Shown: positions 28,608-37,478 of the stretch, piece by piece
How the letters are laid out: every line of letters starts with the position of its first letter
How positions within the stretch are numbered: position 1 is the first letter of the stretch
NCBI RefSeq assembly: GCF_017355855.1
Contig: NZ_JAFEWD010000005.1
Coordinates: 124,001-188,000, forward strand
Length of the DNA stretch: 64,000 nt
Origin: Pedobacter sp. SYSU D00535
GTDB lineage: Bacteria > Bacteroidota > Bacteroidia > Sphingobacteriales > Sphingobacteriaceae
Reading direction: 5' to 3'
Position numbers and translations under genes: made by a program
Notes under the pieces: generated by a model
What the model saw: the letters and a program-made list of their open reading frames with translations, nothing else
Database searches by the model: none
What the model was told of the DNA's origin: nothing

Positions 28608-29489
28608 CTATTTATATGTGATCACCCGATTTTGTTCTCCAATTAACGGAGTCCTATAGATTATTTTAACGGGTAGTCCATCGCTGTTGTACTCGTAGCT
28701 AATGTCCCTGATTACCTCAATGTTTGTTTGTCCGTTAATGAAAGTAGTCATTTTGAGGCGAACGGGGTTATGCCGCGAAACAATGAAGCTACTGAGCTTA
28801 TTCGGGATAACTCCAGTGTTCTTATAAAGATAATAGAAGGGGTTGGGTTTATTGTCGTACGATATTTCGATTTCGGTTTTATTTGTGATTAGAGGAGGAA
28901 ACGGAAGGCTGGTGCCTGCAGACGAATATTCGATTATTTTCGTCAAGTCACCACTCGTGTTGTATAGGAAGTGTTTTTTTACCGAGCGTTGGTTGGGAGC
29001 ATAGCTGAAAGAAGCTATAGAATCTAATCGCTTGTCGGTGTAGGAGTAGTGATCAGCAGGGATGCCTGTCAGAAGCGAGGTCGTTATAGTACCAGGGACT
29101 GGTTCACCAGACTGAGATGATTCTTTCCGATAGGATTTGATAAATAGGGTGTCTATTATTCGTCCAGTCACTTTATCATTTGCCCAGATATAAGAACTTT
29201 TCTCGAGTTTCTCATTAAAAATATAAGTGGAGGATTGATTAGCAGGATCGAATCGAATAGCCAGGCTGTCTTTTTGATGGCTCCTGGATCCGGCAATTCT
29301 GCCCGCGCCCGTATAGAAAAAAATCTCATTTCCAATGGACACCAGTTTGTCCCCCTCGTAATTAAAATCTCCAATTCCGGAGATAGATGCAATTTTTACC
29401 CGGGAAAAATCAGTCTGCGTATCGCGGTCTTTTGAGCAAGAGGCGAAAATGACGGCAAAAAGGGGAATAAGGATTTTAAGTTTTTTCAA
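28608..29489 (-). CDS. Hypothetical lipoprotein with TTG start
   Basis: This is a 293-residue lipoprotein (lipobox FASC, C18) of unknown function. The start must be the TTG at 29489, because MKKLKILIPLFAVIFASC needs it and no ATG is nearby. The mature part has repeated short beta-strand segments with Tyr/Asp/Gly (FNYEGDKLVSIGNEIFFY, YTDKRLDSIASFSY, YNTSGDLTKIIEY, YEYNSDGLPVKIIY), reminiscent of the YD-like repeats in DUF4595-type lipoproteins of Bacteroidota. A 35-bp inverted repeat ends 3 bp before the start. Its neighbours give no functional hint. Confidence 0.75.
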   Translation of the reverse strand: MKKLKILIPLFAVIFASCSKDRDTQTDFSRVKIASISGIGDFNYEGDKLVSIGNEIFFYTGAGRIAGSRSHQKDSLAIRFDPANQSSTYIFNEKLEKSSYIWANDKVTGRIIDTLFIKSYRKESSQSGEPVPGTITTSLLTGIPADHYSYTDKRLDSIASFSYAPNQRSVKKHFLYNTSGDLTKIIEYSSAGTSLPFPPLITNKTEIEISYDNKPNPFYYLYKNTGVIPNKLSSFIVSRHNPVRLKMTTFINGQTNIEVIRDISYEYNSDGLPVKIIYRTPLIGEQNRVITYK

Positions 29490-29492
29490 GAC

Positions 29493-29527
29493 TTTTATTT
29501 TCGTTTAAGTTTAAAGCGAAAATAAAA
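29493..29527. promoter_or_regulatory. Inverted repeat directly upstream of the TTG-started lipoprotein
   Basis: TTTTATTTTCG (29493-29503) and CGAAAATAAAA (29517-29527) are perfect inverted copies. TTTAA/TTAAA inside them extends the pairing after one bulged G. In the mRNA this hairpin would end 3 nt before the start codon. It could be an operator or a translation-blocking leader. Confidence 0.5.
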
Positions 29528-29707
29528 AATTTTAAAAACAGAAGAAATGAGTCTGTTAGATGTGAATTTTAAGAGTTTCTTTTTTGTACCACCTGTGTAG
29601 GCTAAACCCGGGTGCAGTGGATACCGGCCGGCGGTTAAGGCCTGCAGGCGTATGAACGGAACACGGGACGACAGTTTTTTATTGCAGCCAGCTCGTTTTC
29701 TAAAAAA

Positions 29708-29902
29708 TTACTCTGAAAGTCTTTTGGAATAGGTGAGGATGCGCTCGATGGTTAAGGGATGCGGCTGTCGGATTTCTTTGTTCAGCTCTTCCTGAATGGA
29801 TGAATAAAAAGCTTCGTCATCTTCAGAAAGTTTGCAGGATGGTTCATCTATAGAATTTTCCAGAAAAATCTGGCTAAGGTCGTGAGTAGAAAGTTGAAAC
29901 AT
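29708..29902 (-). CDS. Small acidic protein downstream of the ECF sigma gene
   Basis: This is a 64-residue soluble protein that I do not recognise. I chose the ATG at 29902 (MFQLSTHDLSQIF); a TTG two codons upstream lies inside the hairpin arm. It is acidic in the middle (ENSIDEPSCKLSEDDEAF), has a helical second half (SSIQEELNKEIRQP) and ends in ERILTYSKRLSE. It has no signal peptide or membrane segment. It lies 82 bp after the ECF sigma gene on the same strand, with a strong hairpin between them. It could be a regulator of the sigma factor or an unrelated conserved small protein. The sequence does not settle this. Confidence 0.6.
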   Translation of the reverse strand: MFQLSTHDLSQIFLENSIDEPSCKLSEDDEAFYSSIQEELNKEIRQPHPLTIERILTYSKRLSE

Positions 29903-29954
29903 AAGCAACGCCGTTTAAATCGTTAATAAATATATGAAATAAACGGCGTTGCTT
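29903..29954. promoter_or_regulatory. Perfect 14-bp inverted repeat between sigma gene and small gene
   Basis: AAGCAACGCCGTTT (29903-29916) and AAACGGCGTTGCTT (29941-29954) flank a 24-nt AT-rich loop. The left arm touches the ATG of the 64-residue gene. On the minus strand no T tract follows, so it is not a standard terminator for the sigma gene. An attenuator, an RNA-processing site or an operator are all possible. Confidence 0.7.
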
Positions 29955-29984
29955 TTGAAATTATTTTATTCCCCCGAACTTTTT

Positions 29985-30581
29985 TTAGAAAGTTCTTTGC
30001 AGTTTCAGACTGTGCTCTTTTGAATCCATCATCTTACGCAAGTTGTTTAATGCGTAACGCATGCGGCCAAGGGCGGTGTTAATACTTACGTTGGTGATAT
30101 CTGCAATCTCTTTAAAGCTCATATCGCCGTAGTGTCGCATAATCAGTACTTCTTTCTGTTCTGAAGGCAGTAATTGGATCATTGCCTTGAGATCTTTGTG
30201 TGTTTGATCGCGCACCATTTTTTCTTCAATACTTTCGTCGTAGAAACCAAGTACATCAAAGATGTCGAAACCGTCGCCGTTGGTGATAACCGGAGTACGT
30301 TTATCCTTCCGGAAGTGGTCAATAACCAGGTTGTGCCCGATACGAAGTACCCATGGTAAAAACTTACCTTCTTCGTTGTACTTACCTGCCTTTAATGTGT
30401 TGATTACCTTTATAAAAGTATCTTGGAAAATATCTTCAGCTAAGTGCTCGTCTTTAACCAGCATATAGATTGAAGTGTAAATTTTAGATTTGTGTCTGCG
30501 GATCAGTTCCTCTATCGCGGACTCGTTACCTGCAATGTACAGGTGCACCAACTCCTGATCGTTTTTCTCTTTATATAACAT
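29985..30581 (-). CDS. ECF-type RNA polymerase sigma factor
   Basis: This is a 198-residue sigma-70 family protein of ECF size. Region 2 contains AEDIFQDTFIKVINTLK and the following FLPWVLRIGHNLVIDHFRK, which bind core polymerase and the -10 region. Region 4 has the helix-turn-helix MSFKEIADITNVSINTALGRMRYAL, which reads the -35 region. The linker (about 95-125) is rather long and acidic. No anti-sigma gene lies next to it, only a 64-residue protein downstream. That fits ECF factors of Bacteroidota that work without a classical membrane anti-sigma. Target genes cannot be told from here. Confidence 0.92.
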   Translation of the reverse strand: MLYKEKNDQELVHLYIAGNESAIEELIRRHKSKIYTSIYMLVKDEHLAEDIFQDTFIKVINTLKAGKYNEEGKFLPWVLRIGHNLVIDHFRKDKRTPVITNGDGFDIFDVLGFYDESIEEKMVRDQTHKDLKAMIQLLPSEQKEVLIMRHYGDMSFKEIADITNVSINTALGRMRYALNNLRKMMDSKEHSLKLQRTF

Positions 30582-30738
30582 AGGACTCCCTCTTTTTAAA
30601 TTTCCCCTTAAAAAAAATAGTAAAATTTGTTAAGTAGAGTTTCTTCCTATAAGCTATCCCCTCGTTTAATAATGTGTATGTTGTGTGTGTTACTGTATAT
30701 CAAATTTAATTATATAATATTAAATGTGCAAACATTTA

Positions 30739-30772
30739 TTTGAAAATCTTTACGTTATTGATGGTATTTTTG
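30739..30772 (+). promoter_or_regulatory. Bacteroidota-type promoter of uvrA
   Basis: TTTG (30739-30742), a 22-nt spacer and TATTTTTG (30765-30772) match the -33/-7 consensus of the primary sigma factor. The uvrA ATG lies 81 bp downstream. The rest of 30582-30853 is AT-rich and shows no gene. Confidence 0.7.
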
Positions 30773-30853
30773 CCGTTCATTAACATATAAACATTTGACT
30801 GCTTTTTGCTATTAATGTTTAACGAAGAAAGAAAATAGTTTACTACGGATTTC

Positions 30854-33652
30854 ATGAGTATAGAAGACAAAGATCCCAAACGAAATATACTAATCAAAGG
30901 CGCACGTGTCCACAATCTAAAAAACATTGATGTTGCTATCCCGAAAAATAAGCTGGTGGTCATCACTGGTATGTCAGGCTCGGGTAAGTCGTCGTTGGCC
31001 TTCGATACGCTATATGCAGAGGGGCAGCGGAGATACGTGGAGAGTCTTTCTTCTTATGCACGGCAATTCATGGGCCGCATGAACAAGCCGGATGTAGACT
31101 ACATCAAGGGAATCGCGCCGGCTATAGCTATTGAGCAAAAAGTTATTACGAGCAATCCGCGTTCAACGGTGGGGACCTCTACCGAGATTTACGATTACCT
31201 GAAGTTGCTTTTTTCCAGAATAGGGAGAACGTTTTCGCCTGTATCGGGTAGGGAGGTGAAGAAGGATAACGTCACCGACGTAGTCAATTTTGTAGTGTCG
31301 TTGCCAGAGGATACGAGTGTCACGATTTTTTGTCCCTTACACCCGCATAACAACCGGGCGATCAAGGAAGAACTCGCAGTTCTTTTGCAAAAAGGTCTCC
31401 AGCGGGTTTATTATAAAGGTTCCCTTTCGCGGATCGAAGATCTGCTGGAGGATAGCGAGCTCAAAAATGAGAAGCTGGCCGATCCGGACACAGTTCGAAT
31501 TGTGATCGACAGGATCAGCGTGAACCAGGAAGAAGAGACATTGAGCCGTATTGCAGATTCAGCCCAGACAGCCTTTTTCGAAGGCAAGGGTGATTGTTTT
31601 GTGGAAGAAAACGGCAACACGCACTTCTTCTGCGATCGCTTCGAGTTGGACGATATCCGGTTCGAGGAACCCAGTCCGAATTTTTTTAGCTTCAACAATC
31701 CCTACGGCGCGTGCCGTCGGTGTGAAGGCTATGGAAAGGTAATTGGGATAGATGAGGACCTGGTGGTTCCGGATAAAAGCAAGTCGGTGTACGACGGAGC
31801 TATTGCTCCCTGGCGGGGTGAAAAAATGCGGGAGTGGCTCGACGAGCTGTTGAAGAGTGCCCTCAAATTCGACTTTCCGGTTCACCGTTCGTACAATCAG
31901 TTAACAGAGAAGCAACGGGAATTGCTCTGGACAGGTAACAAGTATTTCAGGGGACTCGACGCCTTTTTTAAGCACCTGGAGGAACAAACCTATAAGATTC
32001 AGTACAGGGTTATGTTGTCACGTTACCGGGGCAAGACTACCTGTCCCGACTGTAAAGGCAGCCGTTTAAGAAAGGACGCCTCTTATGTTAAAATCGCAGG
32101 AAAATCAATTACTGATATAGTATTGATGCCGCTAGACCATGGGCTGGAGTTTTTTCAGTCGCTCGAACTTTCTGCTAACGAGTCAAAAATTGCTAAACGT
32201 TTATTAACCGAAATAACGAACAGGATTAAGTTTTTGAACGACGTAGGCCTCAGCTACCTTACACTGAACCGCTTGTCGAACACTTTGTCAGGAGGTGAAT
32301 CTCAACGTATTAATCTGGCTACTTCACTCGGGAGCTCTTTGGTGGGATCTGTTTACGTGCTCGACGAGCCCAGCATCGGTTTGCACCCTCGTGATACTCA
32401 CCGATTAATAGGTGTTTTAAAATCCTTACGGGATGTAGGTAATACCGTGTTGGTGGTGGAGCACGAGGAAGAGGTGATGAAGTCAGCCGACCATTTGATT
32501 GATATTGGCCCGGCCGCGGGGACACATGGTGGTAACTTGATGTTTGAAGGTGATTACCAACAGATAATAAAGGATGAGGCCAGCCTTACCGGAAAGTATC
32601 TGAGTGGGAAAGAGCGGATCGAGATCCCGGCAAGCAGAAGAAAGTGGAACGACTTTGTGGAAGTAAAGGGAGCCAGAGAAAATAATCTGAAGAATATTGA
32701 TGTGAAGTTCCCGCTGAACGTGTTCACTTGTGTAACCGGCGTTTCGGGTTCAGGGAAGACATCGCTGGTGAAAAGAATATTGCAGCCCGCCATTCAGAAA
32801 GCAATCGGCAACTATTCGGGAGAGCAAACAGGTGCTTATGATGAGTTAGTTGGCGATTATGATAAGATCCAGCAGGTAGAGCTGGTAGATCAAAATCCGA
32901 TCGGGCGCTCTTCACGGTCTAATCCCGTCACCTATGTGAAAGCCTGGGACGAGATTCGCAACCTGTATGCCGCTCAGGCATCTGCGAAAGCAGCCGGATT
33001 AAAACCTGCAGCTTTCTCTTTCAACGTGGAAGGAGGGCGATGCGACGTATGCCAGGGCGAAGGCGAGGTGAAGATCGAGATGCAATTTATGGCCGACATC
33101 TTCCTGCCTTGCGAAGCCTGTGCTGGTAGGCGTTTTAAACAGCATGTGCTGGATGTGACCTACAAAGAAAAGAGCGTATCGGAAGTTCTTGATCTTACCA
33201 TTGATGAAGCGCTGGATTTCTTCAAAGAGGAGCCTAAGATTTTAGGCAAAATTCAACCGCTAGCAGATGTAGGGCTGGGATATGTGCACCTTGGACAATC
33301 TTCCAATACCCTTTCAGGTGGTGAGGCTCAACGAATAAAGCTGGCGTCGTTCCTGATAAAAGGAAATAACAGCAGCAAAACGCTGTTCGTTTTTGACGAA
33401 CCAACTACAGGGCTGCATTTTCACGACATCAAGAAATTGCTTAAATCTTTCAATGCTTTACTCGATCAGGGAAATACAATCATCGTCATTGAACACAATA
33501 TGGATGTAATAAAGTGTGCCGACTGGGTCATTGATATTGGTCCTGAAGGAGGTGACAGAGGAGGGGAGCTGGTGTTCGAAGGTGTACCGGAAGATTTAGT
33601 GAAGCAGAAGAAATCCTACACGGGTAAATTCCTTAAAGATCATCTGAAGTAG
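30854..33652 (+). CDS. uvrA: Excinuclease ABC subunit A
   Basis: UvrA, 932 residues, is the damage-recognition ATPase of nucleotide excision repair. It has two ABC modules: the first Walker A is [11 protein letters not shown] (39-49) with signature LSGGESQR (about 478), and the second is [11 protein letters not shown] (about 629) with LSGGEAQR (about 821). Zinc-binding cysteine pairs are visible at CRRCEGYG (about 286), CPDCKGSR (about 398) and CDVCQGEG...CEAC (about 730-755). Length is normal for the family. It has its own promoter and diverges from the sigma gene. Confidence 0.98.
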   Translation: MSIEDKDPKRNILIKGARVHNLKNIDVAIPKNKLVVITGMSGSGKSSLAFDTLYAEGQRRYVESLSSYARQFMGRMNKPDVDYIKGIAPAIAIEQKVITSNPRSTVGTSTEIYDYLKLLFSRIGRTFSPVSGREVKKDNVTDVVNFVVSLPEDTSVTIFCPLHPHNNRAIKEELAVLLQKGLQRVYYKGSLSRIEDLLEDSELKNEKLADPDTVRIVIDRISVNQEEETLSRIADSAQTAFFEGKGDCFVEENGNTHFFCDRFELDDIRFEEPSPNFFSFNNPYGACRRCEGYGKVIGIDEDLVVPDKSKSVYDGAIAPWRGEKMREWLDELLKSALKFDFPVHRSYNQLTEKQRELLWTGNKYFRGLDAFFKHLEEQTYKIQYRVMLSRYRGKTTCPDCKGSRLRKDASYVKIAGKSITDIVLMPLDHGLEFFQSLELSANESKIAKRLLTEITNRIKFLNDVGLSYLTLNRLSNTLSGGESQRINLATSLGSSLVGSVYVLDEPSIGLHPRDTHRLIGVLKSLRDVGNTVLVVEHEEEVMKSADHLIDIGPAAGTHGGNLMFEGDYQQIIKDEASLTGKYLSGKERIEIPASRRKWNDFVEVKGARENNLKNIDVKFPLNVFTCVTGVSGSGKTSLVKRILQPAIQKAIGNYSGEQTGAYDELVGDYDKIQQVELVDQNPIGRSSRSNPVTYVKAWDEIRNLYAAQASAKAAGLKPAAFSFNVEGGRCDVCQGEGEVKIEMQFMADIFLPCEACAGRRFKQHVLDVTYKEKSVSEVLDLTIDEALDFFKEEPKILGKIQPLADVGLGYVHLGQSSNTLSGGEAQRIKLASFLIKGNNSSKTLFVFDEPTTGLHFHDIKKLLKSFNALLDQGNTIIVIEHNMDVIKCADWVIDIGPEGGDRGGELVFEGVPEDLVKQKKSYTGKFLKDHLK

Positions 33653-33686
33653 TCAAAAAAGTAGCCTATCAATACTATATACTTTA

Positions 33687-33694
33687 TATTTTTG
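33687..33694 (+). promoter_or_regulatory. Candidate -7 element upstream of the TauE/SafE gene
   Basis: TATTTTTG matches TAnnTTTG and lies 27 bp before the ATG. No TTTG is found at the proper distance upstream, so the assignment rests on the -7 element alone. Confidence 0.4.
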
Positions 33695-33721
33695 TAGCTT
33701 TGAAGTCTGGATAGAGCTTGC

Positions 33722-34663
33722 ATGAATATAAAGGAAGAACAAGAGCCTGTACGGGTGGTGGCTGTGATTGCTGAAAAACCGAAAACAACGGTCAAAGTAA
33801 AATGGGTGCTGTCTTTAGTTTCCCTGCTTATACTGGTGTTAGCCATCGACTTACTGTGGAATAACGTTCCGGAGTTCAAAGAATATTTTGACGAGATACC
33901 CCTTTCTTTTTATTATTTCCTCGCTGCCGGATTCGTTTTTGCGATGATTGACGGTGCTATTGGCATGTCTTATGGAGTTACCTCGACAGCCTTTAGTTTA
34001 TCCATGGGAGTACCTCCTGCTTCTGCCAGCACTGCTGTCCACCTCTCCGAGATCCTGAGTAACGGTATCGCCGGAGTGATGCATTACAAAATGGGAAATG
34101 TAAACCGAAAACTATTCTGGCTGCTGGTGATTCCCGGCATCATAGGTTCGGTGACGGGCGCCTATCTTTTATCTTCTCTGGAGCATTATAGTAATTATAC
34201 AAAACCGGTAGTCTCCCTATATACGCTGATCCTAGGCATTGTTATTCTCCGGAAGGCTTTTCAGATTGTGCGGAGGAAAAAGGTAGTTGCAGAAAAAATC
34301 AAAAATATAAGGGGATTGGGATTGTTTGGGGGCTTTGTAGACGCCGTAGGCGGTGGCGGCTGGGGTTCCATCGTTTTATCGACACTTATTGCCGGGGGAC
34401 GGCATGCACGGTTTTCGCTCGGAGCAGTGAAAGCTTCCCGTTTTTTTGTGGCTTTTATGAGTTCACTGACTTTTATTACGATGCTGGATTACCTTCGCTG
34501 GGACGCAGTTGCAGGCCTGGTTATCGGAAGCGCAGTAGCGTCACCAATAGCCGCAAAAGTGGCGAATCGTATTTCAGCAAAATCAATTATGGTAGCAGTA
34601 GGAATCATCGTAATTCTGGCCAGTTCCCGAAATATCATCAAGTTTTTAATGAGTTTCTTATAA
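33722..34663 (+). CDS. TauE/SafE-family sulfite/anion permease
   Basis: This is an inner-membrane protein of 313 residues of the TauE/SafE family (sulfite or organosulfur anion export, or thiosulfate-type uptake). A soluble N-terminus of about 30 residues precedes about eight hydrophobic segments. The two family repeats begin near FAMIDGAIGMSYGVTST (about 78) and GFVDAVGGGGWGSIVLST (about 203). The neighbouring sulfhydrylase gene metZ, 70 bp downstream on the same strand, supports a role in sulfur metabolism, which is inference from position. Confidence 0.85.
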   Translation: MNIKEEQEPVRVVAVIAEKPKTTVKVKWVLSLVSLLILVLAIDLLWNNVPEFKEYFDEIPLSFYYFLAAGFVFAMIDGAIGMSYGVTSTAFSLSMGVPPASASTAVHLSEILSNGIAGVMHYKMGNVNRKLFWLLVIPGIIGSVTGAYLLSSLEHYSNYTKPVVSLYTLILGIVILRKAFQIVRRKKVVAEKIKNIRGLGLFGGFVDAVGGGGWGSIVLSTLIAGGRHARFSLGAVKASRFFVAFMSSLTFITMLDYLRWDAVAGLVIGSAVASPIAAKVANRISAKSIMVAVGIIVILASSRNIIKFLMSFL

Positions 34664-34700
34664 TGTTTGCCTCGTTGTGGCGAACCCTTTTTGACATAGA

Positions 34701-34726
34701 ACTTACGCTAATGTTCCGTAAGTTTG
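34701..34726 (+). promoter_or_regulatory. metZ -7 element overlapped by an operator-like inverted repeat
   Basis: TAAGTTTG (34719-34726) matches TAnnTTTG. ACTTACG (34701-34707) and CGTAAGT (34717-34723) form a perfect 7-bp inverted repeat overlapping it. A TTTG at 34690-34693 is 25 bp upstream, a little far. A bound repressor would cover the promoter. The ATG follows only 7 bp after the -7 element. Confidence 0.5.
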
Positions 34727-34733
34727 GCAGATA

Positions 34734-35903
34734 ATGAAAGAGCAATCAAGACTTATACGAAATCAGACTGAACGCACCCACAACCGTGAGCATTCAGTTC
34801 CATTATACCTTACTTCCAGCTTCATTTTTGACGATGCGGAGCAGGGACGCGCTATTTTTGCGGATGAACAGGAAGGGAACATCTACTCCCGCTATTCCAA
34901 CCCAAATACTACCGAGTTTATTAATAAGGTTTGCGATCTGGAAGGCGCAGAAGCCGGACTAGCTTTCTCATCAGGTATGGCCGCCATATTTGCATCATTA
35001 GCCGGCCTGCTTAAGAGTGGAGATCATATCATTGCGTGCCGTTCTGTTTTTGGCTCTACCCACCAATTGCTCAATCAGTTGTTCCCTCGTTGGGGAATTA
35101 CCCATACTTACGTTGATGCAGCAGATCCCGATGGTTGGGAAGCAGCGATTCGACCTGAGACAAAAATGATCTTTCTTGAGACGCCCTCTAACCCTGGCCT
35201 TGAGCTGGTAGACCTCGAGTGGTTGGGTAGTCTCAAGAAAAAGTATCCCCATATCCTTATCAATATCGATAATTGCTTCGCAACGCCTTATTTGCAAAAG
35301 CCGCTGCAATACGGTATCGACCTGGTGGTACATTCAGCAACAAAATACATGGACGGGCAGGGACGTGTTCTGGGAGGCGTAGTTGCCGGAAAGGCTGAAA
35401 TCATAAAGGAGCTGATGTTCTTTATCCGCCATACAGGTCCTGCAATGTCGGCTTTTAATGCCTGGCTGCTATCCAAAAGCCTAGAAACGCTCACGCTTCG
35501 CATGGACAGGCATTGCAATAATGCCCTGAAGCTTGCGCAGATGCTGGAGGAACATCCGGAGGTGGAAGTGGTAAGATACCCGCATCTGCCTTCACACCCG
35601 CAGTACGAGTTAGCTAAGAAGCAGATGAAGCAGGGAGGTGGGATTGTTACCTTCATTATCAAGGGAGGTTTTGATCGCGCTAAGCGATTTATAGATGCCT
35701 TGCAGATGATTCTTTTCACGTCCAACCTGGGCGATTCTCGTTCAATTGCTACGCACCCGGCTTCCACCACCCATTCGAAGCTAAGTGAAGAGGAAAGAGG
35801 TTTGATCGGAATTCAGCCCGGTTCAATTCGGATTTCAGTCGGACTGGAGGATGCAGAAGATATTATTGAAGATGTTAGACAGGCTTTAGAAAACTCGAAA
35901 TAA
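34734..35903 (+). CDS. metZ: O-succinylhomoserine sulfhydrylase-type PLP enzyme
   Basis: This is a 389-residue enzyme of the Cys/Met metabolism PLP family, most like O-succinylhomoserine sulfhydrylase, which makes homocysteine from an activated homoserine and sulfide. The PLP lysine is K204 in VVHSATKYMDG. Other family signatures are YSRYSNPNTTEF, SSGMAAIFASL and the C-terminal HPASTTHSKLSEEER. Cystathionine gamma-synthase or gamma-lyase are the alternatives within the family. The flanking permease and OsmC protein fit a sulfur role. Its stop overlaps the next start by one base (TAATG). Confidence 0.87.
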   Translation: MKEQSRLIRNQTERTHNREHSVPLYLTSSFIFDDAEQGRAIFADEQEGNIYSRYSNPNTTEFINKVCDLEGAEAGLAFSSGMAAIFASLAGLLKSGDHIIACRSVFGSTHQLLNQLFPRWGITHTYVDAADPDGWEAAIRPETKMIFLETPSNPGLELVDLEWLGSLKKKYPHILINIDNCFATPYLQKPLQYGIDLVVHSATKYMDGQGRVLGGVVAGKAEIIKELMFFIRHTGPAMSAFNAWLLSKSLETLTLRMDRHCNNALKLAQMLEEHPEVEVVRYPHLPSHPQYELAKKQMKQGGGIVTFIIKGGFDRAKRFIDALQMILFTSNLGDSRSIATHPASTTHSKLSEEERGLIGIQPGSIRISVGLEDAEDIIEDVRQALENSK

Positions 35904-36319
35904 TGAAAATAGAATTAAAAAGAGTTAATGATGCGGTGCACTTTGAAGCATCAGGCATGGGCGATGTAAAGGTGCAAATTGACGGATCTCCGGAAATCGG
36001 AGGACAAGGGTTGGGAGTTCGCCCGATGGAGCTGGTGCTGATGGCACTTGGTTCTTGCAGTTCCCTGGATTTAATCTCTATCTTGAAAAAGCAACGCCAG
36101 GAAATTACAGGTTTCGATGTAACAGTGGATGGGCAGCGGGCAGACGTGGTGCCAGCAGTGTTTACCAAGGTCCATATGACTTTTGATATCAGTGGTAATG
36201 TCGATCAGACTAAAGCTGAGAAAGCTGCGGAGCTGGCGGTTAAGAAATACTGTTCAGTTCATGATATGCTGGCAGCAGCAGGGGTTGAAGTAACTTACGA
36301 GGTCAACATAAAGAGTTAA
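35903..36319 (+). CDS. OsmC/Ohr-family protein
   Basis: OsmC-family protein of 138 residues. The two conserved redox cysteines are C52 (LGSCSSLD) and C117 (KYCSVHDML). OsmC/Ohr proteins reduce organic hydroperoxides; the YhfA-like branch, to which this short form with GVRPMELVLMALGSC is closest, has no settled function. It overlaps metZ by one base and so is translated from the same mRNA, suggesting a link to thiol or sulfur handling. Confidence 0.88.
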   Translation: MKIELKRVNDAVHFEASGMGDVKVQIDGSPEIGGQGLGVRPMELVLMALGSCSSLDLISILKKQRQEITGFDVTVDGQRADVVPAVFTKVHMTFDISGNVDQTKAEKAAELAVKKYCSVHDMLAAAGVEVTYEVNIKS

Positions 36320-36328
36320 CTATTCAGA

Positions 36329-36357
36329 GTGCAGGTGGTAGTACTACCTGCGCTTTT
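36329..36357 (+). terminator. Possible terminator after the metZ-OsmC unit
   Basis: GCAGGT (36331-36336) pairs with ACCTGC (36346-36351) around a partly self-complementary loop, followed by GCTTTT. The stem is short and the T run is only four bases. It touches the end of the convergent DUF2157 gene. Confidence 0.45.
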
Positions 36358-37447
36358 AAGGCTTTCCTGCCACCTCCCGTTCCGCTTCTTTCTCCTCCGA
36401 TTTCTTTTTGAGGAATTCCAGGTTCCAGATCCTTTCTGCTTTTCTTCCAATCAGCCAAAATGAAATAGCTAATATGCCGAAGAAAATTGCTTTGTCGGTG
36501 ATGTCCCAGAAGTATTCAAAGTAGCGGGTGTAAATGTTGATCAGGAGGAACGTAATCCCAAATTCTCTTGCAACAGAGTCCTTTTTCTTCAGTCCGTAAA
36601 GCATAAAGCCCAGAGACACCAGGGCTGAAATGATCCCATAGTAGAAAATCTGCGTTTGCTTAATCTGCAGCCAATCTTCCAGGTTTCCGAAATTTCCGAA
36701 TATCGAAAGCAGCCAAAGCGATACAAACAGGTAGAACAGGCCGATAACGTAGGTGAGGGTAGAGAACTGAGCGAGTCGCGGTTTTGTTCCGAGAAAACGG
36801 CCAATTAAAGCAATGAAGGCTCCAAAAAAGACGAAACGTAATGGATAGTTCATCCGCAGAAAGTAATCGCCCCATTTCGTTTGATACCCGGTCTCGGTAC
36901 CGAACCAACTACCCAGTGATATCAGCGCAAAGGCCCAGATTAGCTGCGAGTTGAACTTGTAGGCCAAGCTTCCGTAGACAAAAACCGACAGTAAGAACAA
37001 AATTGAAAAATGGCCCGACCCATTATCAAGCGCCTTGCCAAGAAATGCGATGCTGCTAGCCGTGAAAAGGACACCGATAAAAATCGTCGCTTCATTGCTA
37101 AACAGCCTTTCCGGATTCGTCTGCTTTCTTTTTTGTCCCAGGTAGTAGAACCAGCCGGCAAGGCCCGCACAAATTATGCTGATTAAAATATCCGGCGTGT
37201 CGGAAAGCTTCTCGAGCAGTCGAAGCACTTCATCGTCTATAACCAGGGAAGCAAAGGCAATTAAGCCACAAGCAAGGGCAATCCAAAAAGAATACTGAGC
37301 TAAGCGTCGCCAGTCGAACTGTTTGATATCATACGAATCAAGAAGTTGCTGTGCTTTGGGTTCGTCGACCAGTCCCTCCTTTTTCCAGTGCGAAATAATT
37401 TGATTCAGGAACTCGGCTTCCTGCTTATCCAGATTAAGTTTACCCAC
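36356..37447 (-). CDS. DUF2157 multi-pass membrane protein
   Basis: This 363-residue protein starts with a soluble helical segment (MGKLNLDKQEAEFLNQIISHWKKEGLVDEP, residues 1-50) typical of DUF2157 proteins. About nine to ten hydrophobic helices follow (e.g. FWIALACGLIAFASLV, ILISIICAGLAGWFYYLG, FFGILAISFWLIG). The charged C-terminus is Lys/Glu rich. Function is unknown for the family. It is probably in the inner membrane. It lies downstream of ribF with a 31-bp gap and may be the last gene of the ftsX-ribF unit. Confidence 0.82.
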   Translation of the reverse strand: MGKLNLDKQEAEFLNQIISHWKKEGLVDEPKAQQLLDSYDIKQFDWRRLAQYSFWIALACGLIAFASLVIDDEVLRLLEKLSDTPDILISIICAGLAGWFYYLGQKRKQTNPERLFSNEATIFIGVLFTASSIAFLGKALDNGSGHFSILFLLSVFVYGSLAYKFNSQLIWAFALISLGSWFGTETGYQTKWGDYFLRMNYPLRFVFFGAFIALIGRFLGTKPRLAQFSTLTYVIGLFYLFVSLWLLSIFGNFGNLEDWLQIKQTQIFYYGIISALVSLGFMLYGLKKKDSVAREFGITFLLINIYTRYFEYFWDITDKAIFFGILAISFWLIGRKAERIWNLEFLKKKSEEKEAEREVAGKP

Positions 37448-37478
37448 GGCTTAAATGTCAACGCCCAAGTTACACTTT

